The position numbers and the translations under genes are program-made. 28,046 nucleotides of DNA, taken from assembly GCA_034409055.1 (NCBI GenBank), contig DAOUMU010000387.1, positions 1 through 28,046 of the forward strand, read 5' to 3'. A model generated the notes under the pieces. That model searched no databases. It saw nothing but the letters and a program-made list of their open reading frames with translations, and was not told the origin of the DNA. The DNA is from DAOUMU01 sp034409055 (GTDB lineage: Bacteria > Chloroflexota > Anaerolineae > 4572-78 > J111). Shown in pieces: positions 8,070-15,377 of the stretch (position 1 is the stretch's first letter; each line of letters begins with the position of its first letter).

Positions 8070-9422
8070 TTATGAGATAATCATTGGATCAATGGGGGGC
8101 AAGGGCAGACCACTACGTCGTATCCAGGTCTCGCGGACATCGGCCACCAAAAATAGAGAGCCGGTAACGCAGATAAGATCATCGTGGCCGGCCTTAGCCC
8201 AGGCATTCTCCAGCGCAGATGACACGCTTGGCATCGGTGTAACGTGTTGATAGCCCATTTTCATTGCCTGAGCAGCCAGATTCTCCGGCGTTTCAGCGCG
8301 GGGATGGCGTGAAGCAACCATAAACAGTTGATCAGAAACGGGCAACAAAGCCTTAAACATATCGAGAATGGGGTGATCGTTTGAAGCACCAACAATAAAA
8401 ATTCTTTTTTGATCTGGAAGATAGCGAAACAGGGCCTGAACCAGTTTTTCAGCCGAATCGCCATTCATGGCACTATCAACGATCAGATAGGGGTTACGGT
8501 TGAGAATTTCCATCCGTCCCAACCAGGTTACGTTGGCCAGTCCTGTTTTGAGCGCCTCTGGCGAAATGCCAAACCCGGTACGTTCGACAAACCCCTCAAT
8601 AGCAGCCATGGCGGTGATGGCATTGACCACCTGATGTGCGCCAATGATAGGCAACCAATAGGTGTTTCCACGAACTACAAACGTTTGCCCGTCAAGGTTA
8701 CCCGGTCCCAGCTCCCACTGCCAATCACGATCCACCACTACCAGGCGGGCTTGCTGATCCTGGCAAACTGCTTCAATCATCTGCATGGCCTCATCAACCT
8801 GAGGGGCGCTAATGACCAGGGCCCCGGACCGGATAATACCGGCTTTTTCCCGGGCAATCAGGCTCAGTGTTTCTCCCAGAATCCGGGTATGATCGTAACT
8901 AATAGAGGTAATCACGGCCACGGTGGGATCAACAGCATTGGTGGCGTCTAGCCGTCCCCCTAATCCAACCTCTAATACGGCTGCGTCAATCTGTGTCTCG
9001 GCAAAGGCCACGAAGGCTACGGCAGTGATCAATTCAAAAGCGGTTAAACCTGGCGTTGCCTCAAAGTAGGGTTTGAGCTTTTGGGCCAAGTCGATCACCT
9101 TTTCTTCCGAAATAAGATCACCGTCCAACCGAATCCGTTCTCGAAAGGAATGTAAGTGGGGCGAGGTATAAAGGCCGGTTTTATAGCCGGCCGCACGCAA
9201 GATGCTTTCACAGATAGCAGCAGTGGAGCCTTTACCTTTGGTCCCCGCAATCAGGAGGGAGGGAAAGTTCTTTTGAGGATCCCCCAATCGAGCCAATAAT
9301 TCCTGCATGCGTTCCAGGCTCCAGTTGGAAGCATCGGCGGGGTTATAGTGAGCATAGGAATAAAAGTAGGCCAGCGCATCAACGTAAGAATTGATTGGCA
9401 CAGTAGTTTCCCGTTTTGTCAA
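8070..9422 (-). CDS. folC: Folylpolyglutamate synthase / dihydrofolate synthase
   Basis: A 450-residue Mur-ligase-type enzyme that adds glutamate to folates (and often to dihydropteroate) using ATP in the cytosol. The P-loop is GTKGKGS (60-66), followed by the folate-loop motif TSPHLHSFRERIRLDG (86-101). EVGLGGRLDATN is at 151-162, SYDHT with His178 follows, and REKAGI contains the likely carbamylated Lys193. The C-terminal Mur ligase domain ends with the family's GSLFLVADVRE motif. Length is usual. The open frame begins with TTG at 9422, 16 bases after the metG stop; a GTG at 9401 is an alternative start and neither has a clear Shine-Dalgarno. It is last in the apparent lipoprotein-lipoprotein-metG-folC transcription unit. 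Confidence 0.95.
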   Translation of the reverse strand: MTKRETTVPINSYVDALAYFYSYAHYNPADASNWSLERMQELLARLGDPQKNFPSLLIAGTKGKGSTAAICESILRAAGYKTGLYTSPHLHSFRERIRLDGDLISEEKVIDLAQKLKPYFEATPGLTAFELITAVAFVAFAETQIDAAVLEVGLGGRLDATNAVDPTVAVITSISYDHTRILGETLSLIAREKAGIIRSGALVISAPQVDEAMQMIEAVCQDQQARLVVVDRDWQWELGPGNLDGQTFVVRGNTYWLPIIGAHQVVNAITAMAAIEGFVERTGFGISPEALKTGLANVTWLGRMEILNRNPYLIVDSAMNGDSAEKLVQALFRYLPDQKRIFIVGASNDHPILDMFKALLPVSDQLFMVASRHPRAETPENLAAQAMKMGYQHVTPMPSVSSALENAWAKAGHDDLICVTGSLFLVADVRETWIRRSGLPLPPIDPMIIS

Positions 9423-9438
9423 ATCAGATTTTTGACAA

Positions 9439-11220
9439 TTAAGCTTCTAACAAGCGGGCAATTTCCTGTTCCGCCACTTCCGGTTCCAGCTTTTTGAAAA
9501 GCGGAGCAGGCTTCCGCAGCGGCTGACCGGGAGGCAGTTGGCTGGGTTCCCAGCGCCCGACAGCCTGGCTATTATCATAGCAGAGAGCCATATGCTCCCG
9601 CTCCTTTTCGGTAAAAGTTTGCGTGTACTGGCGGCCAAAGAGCTGCCCCTCGTATCCTAAATATTCATGTAAACGCTGGCAGGTATGAGGCAAGAAGGGA
9701 GCAAAGAGAATCTTTAGATTATCAATCACTCGCAGGGCCACGTAGATGGTGTTTCCAGCGGCGACCGGGTCTTCTTTAATAACTTTCCAGGGTGCTTTAC
9801 GATCCAGGTAAACATTGGTAGCTCGGGCCAATCGCAAGACCTCATCCTGGGCTGCTTTCAATTTTACCGCCGTCAATAGTTCACCCACTGTCTCAAAACC
9901 GGCTTCTACCTCGGTCAAAATTTGCCGGTCGGCCTCATCCAGTCCATCTGGACCTATTTGCGGCACACAACCATCGTATCGCTTGTAAGCAAAGCCCAGC
10001 ACCCGATTGGCCAGATTACCCCAGGTGGCCACCAATTCATCATTATTGCGGCGGACAAAATCCTCAAAGGTAAAATCGGTGTCCCGAGACTCGGGCGCAA
10101 TAAAGTTCAGATAGAAACGAATCGGATCCGGATCGAAACGTTCCAGCAGGTTGGGCAGCCAGATGGCCCAATTACGACTGGTGCTTAACTTCTGGCCTTC
10201 CATATTCAGATATTCGTTAGCCGGCACATCATAAGGTAGATTAAGTAATTTATCGGCGGCATCTTCATACAGCCGGCGTCCGGCCCCAATCAGTTCGGCC
10301 GGCCAGATGACGGCATGGAAGGGGATATTATCCTTGCCAATAAAGTAATAGGTTTTGGCTTGCGGCTCATACCACCACGCTTTCCATTTTTCGGCCTGAC
10401 CCACATTTTTAGCCCATTCGATGCTGGCACTAAAATAGCCAATCACGGCTTCAAACCAGACGTAAATACGCTTTTGCTCATAACCCGGCACGGGGATGGG
10501 GATGCCCCAATCAATATCGCGGGTAATGGGACGTCCTTTGAGGCCCTCGTTGACGTACTGCCGGCTGAAATTGATGACATTGGGCCGCCAATATTCTTTG
10601 CCGTCGTTCAGATACTCCCATACCTCTTCGCTAAGTTTGCGCAAATCAAGATAAAAGTGCTCAGTTTCGCGCAGCACCGGGGTAGAACCATCGGTCTTGC
10701 TACGCGGATCAATCAGGTCGGTGGGTTCGAGTAGTTTTTTGCAATTATCACATTGGTCACCGCGCGCACCATCGTAGCCACAATGGGGACAGGTGCCTTC
10801 AATGTAACGATCAGGCAGAAAACGCCCCTCGCTCTCGGAATAGAATTGTTGCTCGGTCTGCCTGTACAGGTAACCATTATTCAGACAGGCGGTAAAGATA
10901 TCCTGCGACACCTGGTGATGATTTTCGGTATCGGTGTGGGTAAACAGGTCGTAGGTGATGCCAATTTGCTGGAAAGTTTCCAAAAAACGCAGATGAAATC
11001 GCTCAAATACCTCTAAGGGCGTTGCGCCTTCGGCATCAGCCCGCATCGTGATCGGGGTACCGTGGGAGTCGGAGCCAGAAACCATCAAAACATTGTTGCC
11101 TTTCAGGCGATGATAACGAGCAAAAATATCCGGTGGTAGATACGCCCCGGCCAGGTGGCCGATGTGCAAATCGCCGTTGGCGTAAGGCCAGGCAGTACAG
11201 ACCAGGATGTTTTCAGGCAT
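9439..11220 (-). CDS. metG: Methionyl-tRNA synthetase
   Basis: Class I aminoacyl-tRNA synthetase charging tRNA-Met; 593 residues from the chosen start. The HIGH motif is at residues 19-22 and KLSTS (the KMSKS loop) at 344-348. The zinc-binding knuckle has Cys144, Cys147, Cys157 and Cys160 in two CxxC pairs, as in the MetG1 type. The anticodon-binding domain follows and the protein ends soon after it, so the EMAP/Trbp111-like C-terminal tRNA-binding extension found in many bacteria is absent. The frame is open 10 codons further upstream to 11250, but a strong AAAGGAGA lies just before the ATG at 11220, which decides the start. It is 30 bases from the upstream lipoprotein gene and 16 bases from folC. 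I see no T-box leader; the short gap excludes one immediately upstream. Confidence 0.97.
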   Translation of the reverse strand: MPENILVCTAWPYANGDLHIGHLAGAYLPPDIFARYHRLKGNNVLMVSGSDSHGTPITMRADAEGATPLEVFERFHLRFLETFQQIGITYDLFTHTDTENHHQVSQDIFTACLNNGYLYRQTEQQFYSESEGRFLPDRYIEGTCPHCGYDGARGDQCDNCKKLLEPTDLIDPRSKTDGSTPVLRETEHFYLDLRKLSEEVWEYLNDGKEYWRPNVINFSRQYVNEGLKGRPITRDIDWGIPIPVPGYEQKRIYVWFEAVIGYFSASIEWAKNVGQAEKWKAWWYEPQAKTYYFIGKDNIPFHAVIWPAELIGAGRRLYEDAADKLLNLPYDVPANEYLNMEGQKLSTSRNWAIWLPNLLERFDPDPIRFYLNFIAPESRDTDFTFEDFVRRNNDELVATWGNLANRVLGFAYKRYDGCVPQIGPDGLDEADRQILTEVEAGFETVGELLTAVKLKAAQDEVLRLARATNVYLDRKAPWKVIKEDPVAAGNTIYVALRVIDNLKILFAPFLPHTCQRLHEYLGYEGQLFGRQYTQTFTEKEREHMALCYDNSQAVGRWEPSQLPPGQPLRKPAPLFKKLEPEVAEQEIARLLEA

Positions 11221-11227
11221 TACGGTG

Positions 11228-11235
11228 TCTCCTTT
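11228..11235 (-). promoter_or_regulatory. Ribosome binding site deciding the metG start
   Basis: AAAGGAGA on the minus strand, seven bases before the ATG at 11220. It lies inside the longer open frame, which shows that the 10 extra upstream codons are not translated as metG. Confidence 0.8.
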
Positions 11236-11250
11236 AACTGTATGGCTCAA

Positions 11251-12681
11251 TCAATAGTCAGACGGGTATATGGCGGTGCTACCGCCGACCCAGACCCGGC
11301 CCGGTCCCCAGGGATAATATTGCTGCCGTTCAACATTGGTCGACAGTTCATAGGTTTCACACCGGGTCACAGGCCTAATTTCCACGGACGGCCCACTCAA
11401 CGAGACCGCATAGACATTTTCGATGGGTTGCACTGGTCCAGAGGTAACCAGCAAGCGCTGGTCGGTGGTCCAGCGCGGCCAATCGGTGATACCTTCGGGG
11501 TTAATCACCCATAAATCGCTGGATGCAGTCCCATCACGACGCGTCACACCCACTTTAAGCGTACCGTTATCGTTGTAGACATAGGCAATGTATTCAGCCT
11601 GGGGCGACCAAACAATGTCACCGCCGGGGCTATAGCCGGGGGGCACAATCAGTTCCCGCACCTGAGTGCCGGCGGTATTGATAACGTACAGCCTGTCCAG
11701 GGCCATCACTGCCACCTCGCTGCCATCGGGGCTAAAGACGGCATGGCCGCCGCAAAAGTCGGTCAACAGATTAATGCGGGCATACTCACAAGCCGGGGTC
11801 TGGCCCACATAAGTGTGGTCAGGTCCTGTCGCCCAAGATGGTGGTAACGGCGAGGTTGGGGGCTGGACGGTAACGTCATTGTAAACCTGATTAACCCCAC
11901 CCGGCCCCTTAGCAGTTAGATAATAGCGCGTATTTGCCGTGGGCGCAACTTCCTCCTCACCTTGGGGCGATACCAGGTGACCACCCTGCGGGTCATCGAC
12001 GGACAGAAAAACTTCCGTACCGTCGGCAACCGACCAGTGCAGACCGGTAGACTGCTGACTGCAGGTGAGGGTCGGGTAATCAAGCCAGAATTTAATCTGG
12101 GGCGTAGGGAAGGGCGTGGGCGGTACGGTCGGAACAGGCGTTGGAGGTGGTGTTGGTGGAGGAACCGTGGGTGAAGGTATCGCTGTGTCAGGAATCTTTG
12201 CCGGGATGGAAGTGGGCAGCGTAGTGGGAATAAGGGATGAAGATGCCGTCGCGGAATCGGCCGGTGTATTGGCCGCTGCCGACGCGGCTTCGTCTACCGC
12301 CTTGGTTACGGTCACGATGATCTGGGCCGAATCGGTAGGGGTGTTGTCTGCATTATAAGCGCGCACCTCAATGACGTGGCTACCGGGGATGGTCGGCGTC
12401 CACGGCTGGTTAGCCGCGTATGAGGTTGCCGGTGGGGCGACGGCCTCGATGTAGACTGCCTGGCCATCTACCCATAACTCCACGCGGGTGATACCTTTTG
12501 GATCGGCCGCAACCGATTGGACGATAACTTCCTGGTTCAGGGTAAAACTGCTGCCGGTTTTGGGGGAAGCAATGGCTACTGTCGGTTTACTTGGCTGGCC
12601 GGAGCCGAGGCTGCAGGCCAAAACAATCAGGAGCAGTATCAAAGTAATGAGTAAGTTCAAAGGTGCACGAATATCTTTCAT
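11251..12681 (-). CDS. Lipoprotein with two Ig-like domains and a beta-propeller-like C-terminus
   Basis: A 476-residue predicted lipoprotein of unknown function. A hydrophobic signal peptide ends in the lipobox-like VLAC with Cys23. Residues 33-126 form a bacterial Ig-like (Big_7-type) domain. A proline/threonine/alanine-rich linker at about 130-195 would span the cell envelope. Residues 197-273 look like a second Ig-type sandwich, and 311-415 contain TolB/WD40-like propeller strands (FSPDGSEVAVM, VWSPQAEYIAYV, WPRWTTDQRLLV). Few blades are visible, so it may be an incomplete propeller. It is a paralogue of the next gene upstream, sharing the N-terminal Ig domain but not the C-terminus. The start ATG has a weak ribosome site. 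Gaps of 24 and 30 bases to its neighbours suggest co-transcription with metG. The ligand is unknown. Confidence 0.82.
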   Translation of the reverse strand: MKDIRAPLNLLITLILLLIVLACSLGSGQPSKPTVAIASPKTGSSFTLNQEVIVQSVAADPKGITRVELWVDGQAVYIEAVAPPATSYAANQPWTPTIPGSHVIEVRAYNADNTPTDSAQIIVTVTKAVDEAASAAANTPADSATASSSLIPTTLPTSIPAKIPDTAIPSPTVPPPTPPPTPVPTVPPTPFPTPQIKFWLDYPTLTCSQQSTGLHWSVADGTEVFLSVDDPQGGHLVSPQGEEEVAPTANTRYYLTAKGPGGVNQVYNDVTVQPPTSPLPPSWATGPDHTYVGQTPACEYARINLLTDFCGGHAVFSPDGSEVAVMALDRLYVINTAGTQVRELIVPPGYSPGGDIVWSPQAEYIAYVYNDNGTLKVGVTRRDGTASSDLWVINPEGITDWPRWTTDQRLLVTSGPVQPIENVYAVSLSGPSVEIRPVTRCETYELSTNVERQQYYPWGPGRVWVGGSTAIYPSDY

Positions 12682-12705
12682 GCCTGTGTATCAAACTTGG
12701 AATTA

Positions 12706-14136
12706 CTAGCGATAATCCCAAGTCAGCCAAATAACCGTTAAATTGCCGACCAGGTCCCATTCCGAAACATAAAACTTGCCGTAGCGACCTTCGCTTGTTT
12801 TATAGCAACCGGTAATCCGGCTTGAACCATCAATGCCGGTGATGGGCTGTCCATAAGAAACGGACAGACAATCGGTCAGGCTTATTTCCTCGTAGGCTGA
12901 ACCGATAAGAGCACCGGTCGACGTCCCCTGCGGCAAAAATCGTTTCTGCTGCCCGTCCCAGTAAAAATCAGCACCGGACCCGACGTTATCCTGGACAACC
13001 CCCTGATCAAAATCGATACTTTGACCGTTGACCAGTCTGGTTTTGCCATCCCGCAAAACGGGAATAGGGGTGGGAGTCGGGCCACCGACCTTAATGGTCA
13101 ACTCAGCCGTTGTCTCTCCGGCATCGTTGCGAGCGACGAGGGTATATACGGTGTCCTTGTCCGGCGAAACGGTCCTGGTGCCCGGCGCAACCACTCCTTC
13201 TTCGACCCCATTATAGCGGAGGTAGGCCTCCTTGGCATTGTCCAGGTCCCAACTGAGGACAACGCTCTCCCCAGCGGCAATCGTATACCGGTTGGCGGTG
13301 AAACTGTAAATGGTGGGCCTAAGCAGGTCAGTGGTAGACTCAGAGGTTGGGGTGGGGGGAGCCGTAGAGGGAGGTGGCGCTTCAGCAATGGACACGCCTT
13401 CGGTATTGCTCGCCGTCGAAAACTCCGCGCTTGCAGCCACCCAGGCTCGTCCCCCCTCAGCAGAGGGGTAAACAATCTGCCACCAGGCCGCAAACTCATC
13501 CCGACCAACGATCTCAGCCGACTCCCCTTCGGCCAGCCGACCGATGACGGCATAGTCGAGGCCCGGCCCGGCCCGGATATTTAAGTTGACCACAGCGGCG
13601 ACCATTGGCTTGGCCTCGACCGGTTCGCTGGTCAGGGTCGGAGTCGGCAACAAGGTAATCGGGGTGTTGGTGGCTGGAATCAGGGTTGGAGTAGGCTCTG
13701 GTTCGACCGGAAGCGTGGTTGGGGTTGGGCTGGCTTCAGCCCCCCCCCCATGCACAACCACCACAATCTGGGCTGGTTCGCTCGGATCACCATCCACATT
13801 GAAAGCACGTACCTCGACGATGTGACTACCAGACACCTCAGGAGTCCAGACGTGGCTGGCGACAAAGGAGTTCACCGGTGGCTCGACGGTTTCAACACGA
13901 ATAGCCTGGTTATCTACCGACAACTCCACCTGGGCTACCCCCTTCACATCGGCCGCACCGAAGGCGATCATCACTTCCTGTCCAACGCTGAAGCTACTGC
14001 CATTTTCCGGGGAGTTGATGTTGGCGACCGGTTTCGCCGGCTGGCTCACCTCTTGGGCACAAGCCGAGACCATTACGAGGATCAGGGCTAAGGCGACGAA
14101 TCGAGTCAGGGGAATATAAAAAATACTATTTTTCAT
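12706..14136 (-). CDS. Lipoprotein with Ig-like and SH3 domains
   Basis: A 476-residue predicted lipoprotein. The signal peptide ends at the lipobox VSAC with Cys26. Domains in order: an Ig-like domain (about 35-128) closely similar to that of the adjacent paralogue, a proline/threonine linker (about 133-175), and a bacterial SH3 domain (about 178-240, with the hallmark LNIRAGPGLDYAVIGRL and WWQIV). A second P/T linker, an Ig-like sandwich (about 272-350) and a C-terminal region with two cysteines follow. SH3 domains of this type often bind cell-wall peptides, so an envelope-binding role is likely. The frame opens five codons earlier, but AGGAGG lies between that ATG and the one at 14136, fixing the start. 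A run of ten G residues on the coding strand interrupts codons 130-133. Function is otherwise unknown. Confidence 0.85.
   Translation of the reverse strand: MKNSIFYIPLTRFVALALILVMVSACAQEVSQPAKPVANINSPENGSSFSVGQEVMIAFGAADVKGVAQVELSVDNQAIRVETVEPPVNSFVASHVWTPEVSGSHIVEVRAFNVDGDPSEPAQIVVVVHGGGAEASPTPTTLPVEPEPTPTLIPATNTPITLLPTPTLTSEPVEAKPMVAAVVNLNIRAGPGLDYAVIGRLAEGESAEIVGRDEFAAWWQIVYPSAEGGRAWVAASAEFSTASNTEGVSIAEAPPPSTAPPTPTSESTTDLLRPTIYSFTANRYTIAAGESVVLSWDLDNAKEAYLRYNGVEEGVVAPGTRTVSPDKDTVYTLVARNDAGETTAELTIKVGGPTPTPIPVLRDGKTRLVNGQSIDFDQGVVQDNVGSGADFYWDGQQKRFLPQGTSTGALIGSAYEEISLTDCLSVSYGQPITGIDGSSRITGCYKTSEGRYGKFYVSEWDLVGNLTVIWLTWDYR
13740..13749 (-). repeat. Homopolymeric G10 tract inside the SH3 lipoprotein gene
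   Basis: Ten C on the plus strand give G10 in the coding strand, encoding GGG-GGG-GGG-G at the junction between the first Ig domain and the linker. Tracts of this length are prone to slippage, and a one-base change would truncate the protein after the first Ig domain. The annotated frame is intact. It could also be a site of sequencing error. Confidence 0.7.
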
Positions 14137-14141
14137 CAGAT

Positions 14142-14148
14142 ACCTCCT
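14142..14148 (-). promoter_or_regulatory. Ribosome binding site deciding the lipoprotein start
   Basis: AGGAGGT on the minus strand, five bases before the ATG at 14136. It overlaps codons 2-4 of the longer open frame starting at 14151, so translation should start at 14136. Confidence 0.8.
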
Positions 14149-14388
14149 CATATGATGGAGGAAATGTGGGGTAACGGATCCACCCCCGAGATATACCCAG
14201 GTAAACCTGAGCTAGCGGGATAAATTTCACCATCGCTCGGCCTGAAAATCGTCTATTCTGATGATCAGGGGCATCAACCGGGTGGACCTTACTCTCGATC
14301 TGGCAATACCAGTAAATGGGGATTTTAACAAACGATAATCGTAAGGTCATGATACACGTCCGCTTTACTTTTGGCAAAATTGGGTCTG

Positions 14389-14413
14389 ATGTCCTCACTA
14401 TTGACGAGGACAT
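14389..14413. promoter_or_regulatory. Operator-like dyad
   Basis: ATGTCCTC (14389-14396) and its exact reverse complement GAGGACAT (14406-14413) are separated by nine bases, ACTATTGAC. The spacing would suit a dimeric regulator or a small hairpin between the two divergent transcription units. There is no independent evidence of binding. Confidence 0.4.
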
Positions 14414-14431
14414 AAAGATTTTGAGTTTTTT

Positions 14432-14540
14432 GTAGTAACGACTTATGAAGGTTAAAAAATTAATTGGGGTAGGCCGGGCATAGGGATGCCCGGCCACCTA
14501 TTCCCCGATTATTTTCTTTAGTTTCATAAGTCGTCACTAC
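14432..14540. repeat. Foldback (REP/MITE-like) element, copy 1
   Basis: A 109-bp near-palindrome. The centre is GGCCGGGCAT (14472-14481), loop AGGG, ATGCCCGGCC (14486-14495). Pairing continues with small bulges through TTGGGG/CCCCGA and the A-rich arms to ATGAA/TTCAT, and ends in GTAGTAACGACTT against AAGTCGTCACTAC. The inner part of about 80 bp is shared with 26013-26111 in the same orientation, while the outermost arms differ but remain self-complementary. It lies just upstream of the promoter of the glycosyltransferase operon. No transposase or RAYT gene is in the window. Confidence 0.8.
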
Positions 14541-14555
14541 GAGCCAAAGTCGTTC

Positions 14556-14584
14556 TGGTCATCTCCCCCGGCCTTTGCTATAAT
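14556..14584 (+). promoter_or_regulatory. Strong sigma70-like promoter of the glycosyltransferase operon
   Basis: Perfect TATAAT at 14579-14584, preceded by an extended -10 TGC. A -35-like TGGTCA (14556-14561) is 17 bases upstream. Transcription would start near 14591, giving a leader of about 46 bases before the GTG of the pentapeptide gene. It begins 16 bases after the foldback element. Confidence 0.65.
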
Positions 14585-14636
14585 CAAGGCTGAAAATCGG
14601 CCCTGCATATCACGCCGTTTTGGGAGAAAATAACCA

Positions 14637-15377
14637 GTGGATACAAGAGAACTGATACGCCAATACCGGAGCGGGAACCATGATTTTAGAGGTGCAAATC
14701 TGACCGGTCTGATCTTATACGGTATTAACCTGAGTCATGTCAACTTTTATCGAGCCAATTTAAGCCAAGCCAAACTGTTTGAGGCCAACTTGCAAAGCTG
14801 CAACTTTAGAGAAGCTCAACTGGATGAGGCTGATCTAACCGGCGCAAATTTAAATGGCTGCAATTTTAATTGGGCCAGATTGGTGGGGGCGACACTCAAC
14901 CGGGCTAACTTTCATCAGGTCAATATGGTTGAAGTAAAAATGAGTCGGGGGGTACTGTTCGAAGCTAACTTAAGCGAAGCTATCCTGAGTTGGGCTGATT
15001 TGAGTTGGGCCAAATTATATGAGGCCGATTTAAGTTGGGCCAATCTCAATGGCGCTAACTTGAGTAGGGCTCGCCTGATCGCTGCCAAGCTAAGTGAGGC
15101 CAATCTAAACGAAGCCGACCTGCAATCTGCTCACCTGAGCGAGGCTGATCTGCGTGAAGCCCAGTTGCGTTCTGCCAATCTGGAAAACGCCATCCTGCGC
15201 CGGGCCAACCTTAAGGGCGCCGATTTACGAGAAGTTAATTTTACTGGGGCCGACCTGGGCGAAGCCCAACTAAGTTGGGCCAATCTGACCGGGGCCAAAG
15301 TGAGTGAAGCCCAATTAACTCAGGTCGCTGGTCTGGAGGGGGTCATCCTGCCAGATGGCTCAACCTATGAAGGGTGA
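14637..15377 (+). CDS. Pentapeptide-repeat protein
   Basis: A 246-residue protein made almost wholly of A(D/N)LXX pentapeptides from about residue 17 to 225, roughly 40 units (for example ANLSQ, AKLFE, ANLQS, ADLTG). These should fold as a right-handed quadrilateral beta-helix. The short C-terminal cap GLEGVILPDGSTYEG is common in pentapeptide proteins of cyanobacteria and Chloroflexota. There is no signal peptide or membrane helix, so it is probably cytosolic. GTG start with GGGAGA upstream. It is first in the operon and its end overlaps the next gene by 23 bases. Some pentapeptide proteins mimic DNA and protect gyrase, but nothing here points to that. Its role with glycosyltransferases is unknown; a scaffold is only a guess. 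Confidence 0.9.
   Translation: MDTRELIRQYRSGNHDFRGANLTGLILYGINLSHVNFYRANLSQAKLFEANLQSCNFREAQLDEADLTGANLNGCNFNWARLVGATLNRANFHQVNMVEVKMSRGVLFEANLSEAILSWADLSWAKLYEADLSWANLNGANLSRARLIAAKLSEANLNEADLQSAHLSEADLREAQLRSANLENAILRRANLKGADLREVNFTGADLGEAQLSWANLTGAKVSEAQLTQVAGLEGVILPDGSTYEG

Larger units (their letters stand above)
14137..14636. other. 500-bp divergent intergenic region
   Basis: No convincing gene lies here. Going left to right it holds the lipoprotein ribosome site, about 230 bases with no feature I can name, an operator-like dyad (14389-14413), the foldback element (14432-14540) and the promoter of the glycosyltransferase operon (14556-14584). A minus-strand open frame at 14126-14497 starts inside the foldback element and has no family resemblance. 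I could not pick a confident minus-strand promoter for the lipoprotein-metG-folC unit. Confidence 0.6.

Noticed and set aside
11221..11250. T-box or other leader controlling metG
   Set aside because: Only 30 bases separate metG from the upstream gene, too short for a T-box, and no such structure is visible.
14126..14497. Minus-strand open frame of 123 codons
   Set aside because: It begins inside the foldback element, overlaps the lipoprotein start and ribosome site, and shows no recognisable domain or good ribosome site.
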